DNA of 64,000 bases from Chlorogloea sp. CCALA 695 (GCF_003003885.1 NZ_PVWN01000005.1:1-64000), one strand, 5' to 3'. Shown: positions 38,701 through 48,576, numbered from the stretch's first letter. Notes: a model not told the origin generated them from the sequence alone. Numbers and translations: made by a program.

Positions 38701-39296
38701 GGTTTAATATTTTAAACAGTAGTGGAAAGGCAGCTTTTGGTGCAGTTTACTTTCTAACTCGCCCTTATCCCCATCCTAATGATACGCAAGCGATCGCTCA
38801 AGAAATGAATCGGCGCGCTTATAATTGGCTGGAAAAAGAAGATTTTATTGCTTGGCAACAAGGAGATGGCATTGCCCATCGTGCAGAATTATTGAGGAAA
38901 ATAGCAAACAATTATTGGCGATCGGTAGAACAACGTTCTTATTATAAAACTTTGCGGGTTAGTAAGGATTTATGCTCTTTCCCTCGTTATGATTTAGCAG
39001 CAACTACATTAGGCAGAATTATTCAAGCAGTAGGGCGTTTAGTTCGTGGTGGTGTTCCTTTTCATGGCTATTTTGTTGATTCTGCCTGGGCGGATAACAG
39101 TGCTAAAAAGCTTGCTGCTATTAGAGTAGGAGACGATCCTGATTCTATTGATAATGACACAGAAGAAAATAGCTTGTTAGTAGCAACAATTCTCAGAGTT
39201 TGTGAATATGCAGACGAAGATAACTCTGTTGGGAATGCTTTATATAAGCCTTTGGCTAATGCTTTAGAAAATAATATTAAAGACGTTTTCTTTTAA
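35739..39296 (+). pseudogene. pPIWI-RE-associated DinG/XPD-like helicase, interrupted by one in-frame TAA
   Basis: An 1185-codon frame starting directly at the nuclease stop, with GGAGG 10 nt upstream. It is broken only by TAA at codon 117 (36087-36089). Pieces: 35739-36089 (116 aa, helical, the Y-type domain of these islands) and the rest, restartable only at TTG 36165 (1043 aa). Numbered from that TTG: Walker A GMVASGKST 132-140, Walker B FDEVD 336-340, motif VI QAVGRLVR near 960. Cys232, 259, 279 and 285 lie between Walker A and B, as in DinG/XPD iron-sulfur helicases. It is predicted to unwind nucleic acid for the pPIWI-RE protein. Confidence 0.8.
36087..36089 (+). other. In-frame TAA stop within the helicase gene
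   Basis: Codon 117 of the helicase frame, in the context NYNFDL-stop-DLDNQIINAAK. The frame remains open for 25 codons between the TAA and the TTG at 36165 and for the next 1043 codons. Confidence 0.85.
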
Positions 39297-39368
39297 GAGC
39301 ATTTGAAAAGCGGGCAATACCTACCTTGCTGTTGAATAACGTTAAGTAAAAAAATGTAAATACAAACT

Positions 39369-42338
39369 ATGCCTAGCAAAAACAATTTAGCTTTACCTGC
39401 TCGTATGGATTTAGCCAACAATTCCCTATCTGCAATGACAATTGCTGTATTAATGTTTCCTTTTGCCAAAGAAGTCAAAGACTTTTGCCAAAATATCGAA
39501 AAAGTATTACGCAATAGAAAGAGAATTGATACGCCGTATCGTCAATTAAATAATGGTTTGCTTGCTTGCACTTATACTCTGACTTATGGTTTTGAATATT
39601 TTGAAACTATAAATGACATCTCTCAATATAGAGCTTTAGCTGTTGGCAAATTAAATAAAAAATTAAATATACCAACACCAGAACAAATATACGAACTAAT
39701 TTTTATTTGGGCGCAAACTTGGACAAAACAATATTTCGGTAATAAAGGTAAACAAGATGAAATTAAAACTGTATGCGATCGCTTTCTGGATACAATTGCA
39801 GATATTCCTCCGAACTGGGATTGGAAGTATCTTCAACCAGAAACTTTAATTAAAGATATAAACTCACAAAAGAGTTTGGGTTATCAAGCCATACCAAGTT
39901 TATTAGCAATTTTACTACACGAGCAAATTTGTATTGTTTCTTCTGGAGATAGAGAACAAAAAATTAAATGGCGCAAAGTACAAGGAGGCGGCTCGACAAG
40001 AACAGGATTACATTTAGTTAGTCAACCTTTTACAGCAAATTATATTGACGATGACAAGGAAAGAGAAGGTTACTTTGCTTATCGTTTAGATTTTCATTTG
40101 CAGACTCAAGCAGGAAGATTTAATTCAGAAAATCATCTAAAACCTTGGATATTTATACACCTTAGTTGTCCAAAATACGCTCATGAACCTTTAGTAAATG
40201 CTAATTATGGACGAGATATTTCAATCTTAATAGGTATGAATCAAGCTCGGTTGGATAATTTTAATTATCCTATCAACTCAACCTTAGTCCAATTGACTAT
40301 CAAAAATAACGGTAAAAAATATTGGCAAGAACAATTACCGGATTTACTAACTGCATTTAAAGCGCGATCGCTTGTTAATCCTCAAGAGATTTTGAATAAT
40401 CCAAGTGAATATGGCAATTTAGATAATGTCGATGATTGGGATAAAGATGAATATTATATTAGTCATTCTGAAGGTTATAAATACAAACAAGAAGGTCAAA
40501 AAGGAAGAGGACACGGACATTATATTAAAACAGGTTTTAGTTTAAAAGAACGTGCTGATATTACTAATCAAGTATTGCAATTGCTCAATGGTGTATTAAT
40601 TCCAGATAAACCGATGGAATGCGACATTGACGCACCTATTGGTAAAAAAAAGCCTTTAGCAATGAGAGATTACGAATGGCATCGTAAATCTTTAAATTCA
40701 TCTTTACCCAAAAAGCTTACTGAAGCAGGAAAACAACAATTCCGAAAAGAGAAGCAAATTATAATTGCAGATGCTATTAAACGAGCATTAAATAATAAAC
40801 AGATATATTTATTTATTATTTACTACGAAGAACACACTAAAATTTTAGCTCTTCAACAATTACGCCAAGCTTTCTTATTACAAGACGGTGATAATTTTCC
40901 AGAACATATCAATGTTATAGATGTTTTTATTAACGACCCTGAACTTTTACAAAAATTGCCTGTATCTGGATTGCCCTCAGTTAATGATAATTTTAAAGAG
41001 GAAATTAGAAAGCAACATCAATTTAAACGTCAAGCTTGGCAAAAGTTTATTAAACAAAATGTCATTACTTTAGTAAAAGATAAAACTAACTGCGATCTTT
41101 TTGCCATTATTGAAATCGGTACGAGTAAAGAAAAAGGAATACATCCTGAACAAAGTATTCGTGGTGCAGTCAGAGAAGCTTGTGTATTAGAAAATATTAA
41201 TTCTCAAATGCTGCAAACAGTTAAACCAAAGGTCAAAAAAAATCCAGAAGACGATACAACTTATAGCGATGCGGACGAAGGAAGAGTACTAAATGCAGTG
41301 TTAGATGTAACTTTGCGTCAAACAGGAACATTATACGGCTTACCATTAGAATTTTATAAAGTTGCACAAATACCAGAGAATATTACTCAAAAACTAGATG
41401 TAATTGCCTTCTGTCGGATTCAAAAAAACAACTTTATTGGTAAATCTCCGTTTCAATATGCAGTTGCAGTTCGTCTTAATGCTACAGGTACAGTAGATGT
41501 TTTGCTTCCTCATCAACAGCAATGGATTCCTTACTCACAAGCAGGAATAGCTATAGGTCAATTATTTCATCAGGTACGAAAAGCAAGAAATGTAACAGGA
41601 AACGAGCGAAAAATTCTGGATCGAGTTCAAATGAAAGGTGGACAATTAGTGAAATTTGTAGCTGATGTTTTGAGTCAACATATTGAAAATCCCAGTATTG
41701 TTCTAATCGAAGCTGATGTTTGGCGCAATGAAAAAAGTAAAGAAGGAAGTAATAATCAAGCTTGGTTTCAATTGAAAAATGAATATTTGTTAGGACAACA
41801 AGATATTTTAAACTTCGATGGTGTGTCTGATCATAATTGTCAATATCAAAGAGATGACAAAAATTTTGAAAACTTACTTGGTATAATTCGTCTTCGTAGT
41901 GGGAATGAAACCCCACAATATGTAACTAATAGAGCAAGTTGGAACGAAGATTCTACTGCAAGAGATTTTACAAAATTAAGTGGCTTTATAGATCGAACTG
42001 TTCCAGAATTACTGCACTATTTTTCTGTAGGAAGAATCCCAGATACACAAAAAAAGACACAAGATACTCGTGATGCTAGAGAATTGTATAAGAGCGATCG
42101 CACTGAGAAAGTATACGCTGCTAATATTGCCTACAAACATCAACAAATGGTTGAAATGTTACCGTTTTTTGTTCGTCCCGATTTTCAATCAGAAGACAAT
42201 CTTAAAGCACTTTGTCGAGTACCACATTTTCTAAGAACTTCCTCGGCATTTACGAGAGGAAATATTATTCATCCCTACCCAATGCACTTAGGAATAACAT
42301 TAATTAAAGATTTGCTCTGCATCTTAGATTTAGACTAA
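39369..42338 (+). CDS. pPIWI-RE module protein (MID/PIWI-like, RNase H fold)
   Basis: 989 aa, intact. It resembles the prokaryotic PIWI-RE family (DUF3962 MID-like plus DUF3893 PIWI-like regions). The N-terminal ~330 residues are the family-specific X/PAZ-position region. The RNase H-like part begins near residue 570 with the strand CDLFAIIEIG, continues with IVLIEADVWRN near 777-787 and ends with the conserved CRVPHFLRTSSAFTRG ... HPYPMHLG near 955-980. The first-strand acidic residue is Glu rather than Asp, so cleavage competence is unclear. It is predicted to bind guide-target nucleic acid with the helicase and nuclease. It is 72 nt downstream of the helicase. Confidence 0.85.
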   Translation: MPSKNNLALPARMDLANNSLSAMTIAVLMFPFAKEVKDFCQNIEKVLRNRKRIDTPYRQLNNGLLACTYTLTYGFEYFETINDISQYRALAVGKLNKKLNIPTPEQIYELIFIWAQTWTKQYFGNKGKQDEIKTVCDRFLDTIADIPPNWDWKYLQPETLIKDINSQKSLGYQAIPSLLAILLHEQICIVSSGDREQKIKWRKVQGGGSTRTGLHLVSQPFTANYIDDDKEREGYFAYRLDFHLQTQAGRFNSENHLKPWIFIHLSCPKYAHEPLVNANYGRDISILIGMNQARLDNFNYPINSTLVQLTIKNNGKKYWQEQLPDLLTAFKARSLVNPQEILNNPSEYGNLDNVDDWDKDEYYISHSEGYKYKQEGQKGRGHGHYIKTGFSLKERADITNQVLQLLNGVLIPDKPMECDIDAPIGKKKPLAMRDYEWHRKSLNSSLPKKLTEAGKQQFRKEKQIIIADAIKRALNNKQIYLFIIYYEEHTKILALQQLRQAFLLQDGDNFPEHINVIDVFINDPELLQKLPVSGLPSVNDNFKEEIRKQHQFKRQAWQKFIKQNVITLVKDKTNCDLFAIIEIGTSKEKGIHPEQSIRGAVREACVLENINSQMLQTVKPKVKKNPEDDTTYSDADEGRVLNAVLDVTLRQTGTLYGLPLEFYKVAQIPENITQKLDVIAFCRIQKNNFIGKSPFQYAVAVRLNATGTVDVLLPHQQQWIPYSQAGIAIGQLFHQVRKARNVTGNERKILDRVQMKGGQLVKFVADVLSQHIENPSIVLIEADVWRNEKSKEGSNNQAWFQLKNEYLLGQQDILNFDGVSDHNCQYQRDDKNFENLLGIIRLRSGNETPQYVTNRASWNEDSTARDFTKLSGFIDRTVPELLHYFSVGRIPDTQKKTQDTRDARELYKSDRTEKVYAANIAYKHQQMVEMLPFFVRPDFQSEDNLKALCRVPHFLRTSSAFTRGNIIHPYPMHLGITLIKDLLCILDLD

Positions 42339-42650
42339 ACAATGTCAGTCACTAGCGTGTAATTAAATCCAGCCATTAGCGATCGCCTGACACCGAGTTT
42401 TTGCCTTGAACTTCACCAAAACATTGTTCATGTGAAACTTAACTGTACTTTCGCTAATAATTAAATGCTGGGCAATGTAGCGATCGCGCTTTCCCTGCCT
42501 TAGTAAAGCCAAGCTCCCTAAATCGCGCTCTAATGTTTGGCTCAGTTACCTCCGCCTCAATGCCCCAAGAATTGCCGCTAACAACAGAATTGAGGCGCAA
42601 ACTCACTGTTACTTTTGGATCTCAAACTACGGGTTGCCTATTTTGCTAGC
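42339..42650. other. Island boundary region holding a regulator relic
   Basis: 312 bp between the pPIWI-RE gene and the YciI-like gene. It contains the LuxR-type HTH remnant listed at 42363-42545; the remaining 105 bp (42546-42650) show no recognisable coding or repeat structure. Confidence 0.5.
42363..42545 (-). pseudogene. LuxR/NarL-type HTH domain remnant
   Basis: A 60-codon open stretch without its own start codon. It reads SQTLERDLGSLALLRQGKRD, then RYIAQHLIISESTVKFHMNN, and ends CQAIANGWI. This is the C-terminal DNA-binding domain of a NarL/FixJ-type response regulator; the receiver domain is absent and a stop lies directly upstream. The recognition helix (STVKFHMNN) is intact. It is a truncated gene at the right border of the pPIWI-RE island. 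Confidence 0.75.
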
Positions 42651-42920
42651 TCAAAAAGCTTGTATCCACTCCTTAACTTCGTACTCTGTCCAAATCCCAT
42701 TTTGCCAGTAAGGATCGGCTTCAACTAACTGGCGTACCGTCGCTTCAGTATCAGCCTTGTAAATCCCAAAAACTTTTGTTACGTCCTTAGTAGGGCCAAT
42801 AGTAACTAAAACCCCAGATTGTTTCTGTTCGGCTAGTCCATCTAAATGAGCTTGACGGTAAGGATCGCGTTTTTCTAACACGTCCTCACAATAAGTTCCC
42901 CACATTACATATTTAGGCAT
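42651..42920 (-). CDS. YciI family protein
   Basis: 89 aa. It shows the YciI-like ferredoxin-fold pattern: MPKYVMWGTYCEDVLEKRDPYRQAHL with the conserved His near residue 25, the GPTKD loop, and FGIYKADTEATVRQLVEADPY near 51-71. The biochemical role of the family is unsettled. It follows pheT by 5 nt on the same strand, so it is expressed from the pheT transcript. Confidence 0.85.
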   Translation of the reverse strand: MPKYVMWGTYCEDVLEKRDPYRQAHLDGLAEQKQSGVLVTIGPTKDVTKVFGIYKADTEATVRQLVEADPYWQNGIWTEYEVKEWIQAF

Positions 42921-42925
42921 GATTA

Positions 42926-45388
42926 TTAACTTCTTAAATTGACACTGAACTTTTCGATTAGAGATTCTCGGACTTTTTGATGTACGGGTTCAACTTCGCT
43001 ATCAGTTAAAGTGCGATCGCCTGCGCGATAAATTAGCCTGAATGCCAAGCTTCTTTGACCTTTAGGGACATTTTCACCCCGATACTCATCAAACAACTGT
43101 ACCGATTCTAAAATTTCGCCCCCAGCGAAGGACATTACTTTAAGTAATTCTGCTACCGAAATCTCCCTAGCAGCAAAAAAGGCAATATCTCGATCCGTTG
43201 CAGGGTAGGTAGAATAATTTTGGAACTGATGCTTAGACACCACTTCCGCATCTACACCATCAACTAGCACATCTAAATATAGTTCAAAAGCATACACTGC
43301 ATCGGGCAAATCTTTCTCTTTCCTCAATTGAGGATGCAACTGACCAAAGGTTCCTAGGCGATTTCCCTGCAACCACAAAGACGCTGTACGTCCTGGATGC
43401 AGGCGCGGATCTTGATGACTGGGTTGATACTCTACCTTTAAACCCAAACGCTGAAATACTCTCTCTAGTAAGCCTTTAGCTTCAAACCAATCAAGGGGAC
43501 GACTTTTGCCGCCACGAGTCCACTTACCACTACTGGGATCGCCGCCCAAAATTCCGGCTAATTCTTCTGCTTCGGCGAGTCCTTCTTCATCTTGCCAAAA
43601 AATTCTGCCAATTTCAAAGCCATTAAGCGGTTGATTACCTTGAGAGTGGTTGTGTTCAAAAGCTGCAATCAAGCCCGAAACTAAGTCTATCCGCAAAGCA
43701 GAATATTCAGCAAATAAAGGGTTAGCTAAAACTATTTGCCGATCTTCTCCAGGTTTAACTAAAGAATAATGGATTAATTCTGTAAGTCCTGTAGCGCGAA
43801 AAGCCTCCCGAATTTGCCGCCTTAGCTGCTGCTCTAAACTAAGATAACCCGGCTCAGTTTTTTCGGGGAGAGTGTCGCAAAAGCGGTTGTAGCCGTAAAC
43901 TCGACCAATTTCTTCAATTAAATCAATTTCCCGTTCCAAGTCTCGATGGCGGTAAGGGGGAACTTTTACCGTCCAAATTCGCTCCTCCTTTGGGTTAGGG
44001 GTAATAACACATCCCAGAGCGATCAATATCTGCTGCATTTGCTCGGCTGCCAATTCCCCCGTAGTTTCGCCTAAGTCTACAGGGCCAAGCAATTGATTTA
44101 CGCGGTCTAAACGCAGTTCAATGGAGCGCGAGAAAGTTTCTAAGTTTGGGCGGGTATCGACAACAACTTGCGCCTCTATTACGCCGTGAGTTATCTCCTG
44201 AAGCAAATTTAAAGCGCGATCGCACGCTATCTCTAGTTCTACCGAATTTACACCCCGTTCGTAACGTGCCGATGCTTCACTGCGTAATCCCAAGCTTCTC
44301 GCCGAACGCCGAATTGCCGCACTATCAAATAATGCTGCTTCTAAGACTAAGTTCTTTGTCCCTTCATGCACCTCAGTTTCCGAGCCTCCCATCACCCCAG
44401 CAACGGCTACAGGCTTGTCATTGGCAGTAATTAGCAAGTTTTGGGTAGAGAGCATTCTATGTTGTCCGTCTAGAGTTTGTAAAGATTCTCCAGTTTCGGC
44501 AAAACGAACACCCATTGTTAGGCTATCTCCTCCAGCTACCGATTGTAGGCGATCGCCATCGAAAGCGTGTAAGGGCTGTCCCCATTCCAATAAAACGTAA
44601 TTGGTAACATCTACAACATTGTTGATCGGTCGTACTCCCGCCCCTTGCAAGCGCTGCTGCAACCATGCAGGAGAAGGAGCGACTTTTACTTGAGATATTA
44701 CCGTTCCAATATAAGTAGGATTAGCCGTCGTTGCTGATACCTTTAATTTCAAGCTACTTTCAGCGCTAGGTTTTTCAACTTTTGTCGCCCTTGGTAATTT
44801 TACTGATACCCCAGTCAAAGCTGCTACTTCTCGCGCCACCCCTACCATACTTAGAGCATCAGCACGATTTGCCGTTGCTGTCAAGTCTAAAATTACGTCA
44901 TCTAAACCTAATAAAGGGCAAACATCACTACCTACTTTAAATAAACTTGAATTCTCCTCATTTACCTCCGCAAATATATGAATTCCTGCCGATTCTTTAG
45001 CTAAACCAACTTCCGCCAAAGAGCAGATCATCCCTTCAGAACGAACGCCCCGCAACTTTGCTGGGCGAATTTTTAAGTCTATTTTTGGTAAATAAGTACC
45101 AACAGTTGCTACCGCCACATAAATATCTGCTCGGACGTTAGCAGCCCCACAGACAATCTGCAATGGTTCCGAGCCAATGTCAACGGTTGTAACGCTTAAT
45201 TTGTCGGCATTAGGGTGAGGAGTACAGGTCTGTACTCTACCGACGACAACACCGGAGGCCCAAGAGTTGCGATCTTCAATGTCTTCAACCTCAAACCCCG
45301 CCAACGTTAGGGTTTCGGCTAACTCCTCTGGAGAAAGTGTCAATGCTGGTTCTACCAGTTCCCGCAGCCAGTTAAGAGAGATACGCAT
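42926..45388 (-). CDS. pheT: Phenylalanine-tRNA ligase beta subunit
   Basis: 820 aa, the usual length. Domains in order: EMAP/tRNA-binding OB fold ([20 protein letters not shown], residues 46-65), B3/B4 editing domain ([23 protein letters not shown] near 254-276), the B5 domain, a catalytic-like core with [15 protein letters not shown], and a C-terminal ferredoxin-fold anticodon-binding domain ([12 protein letters not shown]). With PheS, elsewhere in the genome, it charges tRNA-Phe in the cytosol. Confidence 0.96.
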   Translation of the reverse strand: MRISLNWLRELVEPALTLSPEELAETLTLAGFEVEDIEDRNSWASGVVVGRVQTCTPHPNADKLSVTTVDIGSEPLQIVCGAANVRADIYVAVATVGTYLPKIDLKIRPAKLRGVRSEGMICSLAEVGLAKESAGIHIFAEVNEENSSLFKVGSDVCPLLGLDDVILDLTATANRADALSMVGVAREVAALTGVSVKLPRATKVEKPSAESSLKLKVSATTANPTYIGTVISQVKVAPSPAWLQQRLQGAGVRPINNVVDVTNYVLLEWGQPLHAFDGDRLQSVAGGDSLTMGVRFAETGESLQTLDGQHRMLSTQNLLITANDKPVAVAGVMGGSETEVHEGTKNLVLEAALFDSAAIRRSARSLGLRSEASARYERGVNSVELEIACDRALNLLQEITHGVIEAQVVVDTRPNLETFSRSIELRLDRVNQLLGPVDLGETTGELAAEQMQQILIALGCVITPNPKEERIWTVKVPPYRHRDLEREIDLIEEIGRVYGYNRFCDTLPEKTEPGYLSLEQQLRRQIREAFRATGLTELIHYSLVKPGEDRQIVLANPLFAEYSALRIDLVSGLIAAFEHNHSQGNQPLNGFEIGRIFWQDEEGLAEAEELAGILGGDPSSGKWTRGGKSRPLDWFEAKGLLERVFQRLGLKVEYQPSHQDPRLHPGRTASLWLQGNRLGTFGQLHPQLRKEKDLPDAVYAFELYLDVLVDGVDAEVVSKHQFQNYSTYPATDRDIAFFAAREISVAELLKVMSFAGGEILESVQLFDEYRGENVPKGQRSLAFRLIYRAGDRTLTDSEVEPVHQKVRESLIEKFSVNLRS

Positions 45389-45678
45389 GAAAAAAGTGCT
45401 TGCTTATGCTCAGGTCAGATTGATTATTTTACTGCGGTCTGGTAGAAAAACCAAATAGTTGGGAACTATAAACTTGAGAGTAAAAAACGTAACTTTTTGA
45501 TGACAAAGGGATTCCCGTAGCTAGGCTTCCGTATTACGGAGTTAACAATGGGTGTAACTTTATCAAATCTTCAAAAAACTTTCAGCAAAAATGACTTTGT
45601 ATTTGTGCATATTTATTTGGATAATTGAACTAGGGTACAACTATTCAAAAAACCCTAGCCCTAGGAGTTGACCCGTTC

Positions 45679-47277
45679 ATGACTTACTGCCTAAATCCTA
45701 AATGTCGTCATCCAGAAAACCCTATAGATCGAGCTAAGTGCGAGTCCTGTGGCAATGATCTAGTCAGGTTGCGCGATCGCTATCGTGTATCCCAAGCTTT
45801 GGCTCATGGAGGGTTTGGTGCTACTTTTTTAGCCCAAGATGAAGGCTTACCCGGCGAACCAATTTGCGTTATTAAACAACTGCGCCTATCGGTTGACGAT
45901 CCGAATGTGTTTGAAATGGCACGAGATTTGTTTGAACGCGAAGCTAAAACCCTAGGTAAAATAGGCAATCACCCGCAAGTACCGAGGTTGCTTGATTATT
46001 TTGAAGAAGATAATCAATTTTATTTAGTCCAAGAGTATGTCAATGGGCCGACCTTGCAACAAGAAGTCAAACGCTTTGGCGCTTTTAGTGAAGCTGGAGT
46101 TAAGCAATTTTTAAGCGAAATTTTACCGATAGTTCAGTACATCCACGATCAACGGGTAATTCATCGAGATATCAAGCCCGCTAACTTAATTCGGCGTGTG
46201 GAAGACTGCAAACTCGTGATGATTGACTTTGGTGCTGTCAAAAATGAAGTAAATAATACAATTAATAGTCAATCATTGCACACTACTGTTACTTCCTATG
46301 CTGTTGGCACGGCGGGTTTTGCGCCCCCCGAACAAATTGCTTTGCGCCCAGTTTATGCTAGTGATATTTATGCCGTAGGTGTAACTTGCATCTATTTACT
46401 TACAGCTAAAGCGCCTAAAGATTTTGATTACCATCCTTCTACAGGAGAAATGTTATGGGAGCAAAAAGTTCGCGTTAGCGATTCCTTAGCTAAAGTTCTC
46501 AAAAAAATGCTAGAGGCTTCCGTTCGTCATCGTTATCAATCTGCGACTGAGGTATTAGACGCTATTGAGCTTGAACCCTATGAAGACAGTTTAGCTAGTA
46601 GTATGGCTAGTAACCGCAAGTCGCTCCCAAATAGCGATAGATCCGGGTTCACGGATCGTTCTAATCCTGGAGAAGGTTACAATCCATCAATTGTCCAGAT
46701 GGCAACATCAATCCGCGAAAGACGGGTCAAATCTATAGAATCTAATCCCAAGTCTAGTGTAGATGTTGCTCAAGAATTGAAATCAAAAACTTGGAAATCA
46801 AAAATAACCAGTTCAAGTATTCCTCTTACCAAAAATCTACCCGTTGCCAGGATAAATAGCCATACTTTACTGAGTGATTATATTAACGGCAAACGTGACT
46901 TTGCTATGCAAAACCTGAGTATGCTGGATTTAGAAAGGGCAGATTTAACCGAAGTAAATTTTCATGGTTGCAAGCTGCATAAAACTAATTTACACAAAGC
47001 AATTTTATTTAATAGCGATTTAGGGCAAGCAAGTCTCAATCAAGCATCTTTGAAAGAAGCTAACCTCAGCAAAGCTTATTTGAGCCATGCTGACTTGGAA
47101 GGCGCAGATTTACGGGGAGCAGATTTGAGTAATGCCTATCTCAATCATGCCAACTTACGCGGAGCTAATTTAAGCGGCGCCAACCTAACCAATGCTAAGG
47201 TTTCGGAGGAGCAGTTAGCAATGGCGAAAACTAATTGGATGACTATACGACCTAATGGTAAACGTTCGGTTTTGTAG
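45679..47277 (+). CDS. Serine/threonine kinase with zinc-ribbon start and pentapeptide repeats (SpkB-like)
   Basis: 532 aa. A four-cysteine ribbon (C4, C9, C21, C24) precedes the kinase domain at about 34-300: Gly-loop HGGFGATF, Lys66, the HRDIKPAN catalytic loop at 162-169 and DFG at 183-185. A Ser-rich linker of about 100 residues leads to A(D/N)LXX pentapeptide repeats (410-515). This order is that of Synechocystis SpkB, a kinase linked to oxidative stress and motility. It is transcribed alone from a 290-bp upstream gap and ends at a palindrome facing moeA. Confidence 0.88.
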   Translation: MTYCLNPKCRHPENPIDRAKCESCGNDLVRLRDRYRVSQALAHGGFGATFLAQDEGLPGEPICVIKQLRLSVDDPNVFEMARDLFEREAKTLGKIGNHPQVPRLLDYFEEDNQFYLVQEYVNGPTLQQEVKRFGAFSEAGVKQFLSEILPIVQYIHDQRVIHRDIKPANLIRRVEDCKLVMIDFGAVKNEVNNTINSQSLHTTVTSYAVGTAGFAPPEQIALRPVYASDIYAVGVTCIYLLTAKAPKDFDYHPSTGEMLWEQKVRVSDSLAKVLKKMLEASVRHRYQSATEVLDAIELEPYEDSLASSMASNRKSLPNSDRSGFTDRSNPGEGYNPSIVQMATSIRERRVKSIESNPKSSVDVAQELKSKTWKSKITSSSIPLTKNLPVARINSHTLLSDYINGKRDFAMQNLSMLDLERADLTEVNFHGCKLHKTNLHKAILFNSDLGQASLNQASLKEANLSKAYLSHADLEGADLRGADLSNAYLNHANLRGANLSGANLTNAKVSEEQLAMAKTNWMTIRPNGKRSVL

Positions 47278-47302
47278 AGACGTAGCAGTGTTACGTCTCT
47301 AC
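47274..47302. terminator. Palindrome between convergent kinase and moeA genes
   Basis: The arms GTAGAGACGTA and TTACGTCTCTAC surround a short loop, overlapping the kinase-gene stop. It is the third GAGACGT palindrome of the window and again sits at a tail-to-tail junction. Confidence 0.6.
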
Positions 47303-47349
47303 TCAATTAATTTGTAAAACTACGTCTCTACTCAATTGATTTGTAAAAC
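47292..47349. repeat. 29-bp tandem duplication at the moeA 3' end
   Basis: Two adjacent 29-bp copies (47292-47320 and 47321-47349) differ at one base. The second copy contains the last codons and stop of moeA (minus strand), so the first is a duplicated end of the gene plus the palindrome half TACGTCTCTAC. Confidence 0.85.
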
Positions 47350-48576
47350 CTGTACTTGTTCTCCGGCGCTAACATGAGTTTGTCCTATAGGCAAAACAGC
47401 TAAACCATTGGTTTGAGCTAAGTTAATTAAATTCCCTGAACTTGAATTGCCTTTAGCAAGTAAAAATTCATATTTACCATTTACTAAATGCAACTGTCCC
47501 CACATATAACTTTCGCGTTTGCCATCAGAGGTTAAATCGTTACAACTGCGCGCTAATACAAACTTTGGTTGCCAGTTATGGGTTAAACCCGAAAGCTTCC
47601 GCAATGCAGGCTGCACAAAGCGCCAAAAAGTTACTAAAGCTGAAACCGGATTTCCGGGTAAACCAAAGTATAAAACCCTTTGTTTGGTTTTGGGCTTAGG
47701 AAAAGTAGCAACAGTTAGCGGTTTACCAGGTTTTATGCCGACAGCACGAATATGGATTGTTGCCCCCAATTGTTCTAAATTTTTATCTATATAGTCGTAA
47801 TCTCCTACCGAAACACCTCCCGAAGACAAAACTACATCGGCTATAGATATCGCTTGAGAGATAGCTTTTTTGACGTATTCTGGGCGATCGCGCACAATTC
47901 CCATAGGTACAGGTTCCGAGCCAATTTGCGCCACTAAAGCCGCTAAAGCATACTGATTTGAATCGACTATCTGACCCATATGGAGGAGTTCATCAGGGGC
48001 GACTAATTCGTTGCCTGTAGACAAAATTGCCACGCGCGGACGGCGATAAACCGTTACTTCTCGACATTGCGCCGCCGCTAGTACGGCAATTTCTGCCGGA
48101 TTAATTGTAATTCCGGGGGGTAGTAATTGCTCTCCGGCTTGGTAAAAAGAGGCACGATGGCGCACAAACTCCTGATTTTTGGGCGCTTCGAGAATTAATA
48201 CGCGATCGCCTTCAATTTGCGTTTGTTCTTGCATCACAACAGTATCAGCCCCTTCAGGCATAACTGCTCCTGTAAAAATCCGGGCGGCTTGTCCAGATTT
48301 TAGGGGGCGCAAAGGTTTAACCCCGGCGGGGATTTCAAAGGCGATTTCTAAAGCTGTTGGTTGCTCTTTATTAGCGCCTTTAACATCGTCATAGCGTACC
48401 GCATAGCCATCCATTGCCGAATTATCCCAGTGGGGAAAATCTAGTTCGCTAGTGACAGGTATGGCTAAAATGCGATCAATCGCCGTTAATAAAGTTACAA
48501 CCTCTCTATCCCACTTTTGATCTAAAGGCTGGACTAAATTAAAGATAATTGCCTCCGCATCGCTAACTTGTAGCAT
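47332..48576 (-). CDS. moeA: Molybdopterin molybdenumtransferase
   Basis: 414 aa. Typical MoeA parts: LDFPHWDNSAMDGYAVR near residues 40-56, IFTGAVMPEGADTVVMQE near 99-116, VAILSTGNELV near 182-192, the SSGGVSVGDYDYI loop near 251-263, and YFGLPGNPVSALVTF near 304-318. It inserts molybdenum into molybdopterin in cofactor synthesis. No other moa/mob gene is nearby; it is transcribed alone towards the kinase gene. Confidence 0.93.
   Translation of the reverse strand: MLQVSDAEAIIFNLVQPLDQKWDREVVTLLTAIDRILAIPVTSELDFPHWDNSAMDGYAVRYDDVKGANKEQPTALEIAFEIPAGVKPLRPLKSGQAARIFTGAVMPEGADTVVMQEQTQIEGDRVLILEAPKNQEFVRHRASFYQAGEQLLPPGITINPAEIAVLAAAQCREVTVYRRPRVAILSTGNELVAPDELLHMGQIVDSNQYALAALVAQIGSEPVPMGIVRDRPEYVKKAISQAISIADVVLSSGGVSVGDYDYIDKNLEQLGATIHIRAVGIKPGKPLTVATFPKPKTKQRVLYFGLPGNPVSALVTFWRFVQPALRKLSGLTHNWQPKFVLARSCNDLTSDGKRESYMWGQLHLVNGKYEFLLAKGNSSSGNLINLAQTNGLAVLPIGQTHVSAGEQVQVLQIN

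Noticed and set aside
41551-41916. 121-codon minus-strand frame inside the pPIWI-RE gene
   Set aside because: Antisense shadow of the pPIWI-RE coding frame with no independent support.
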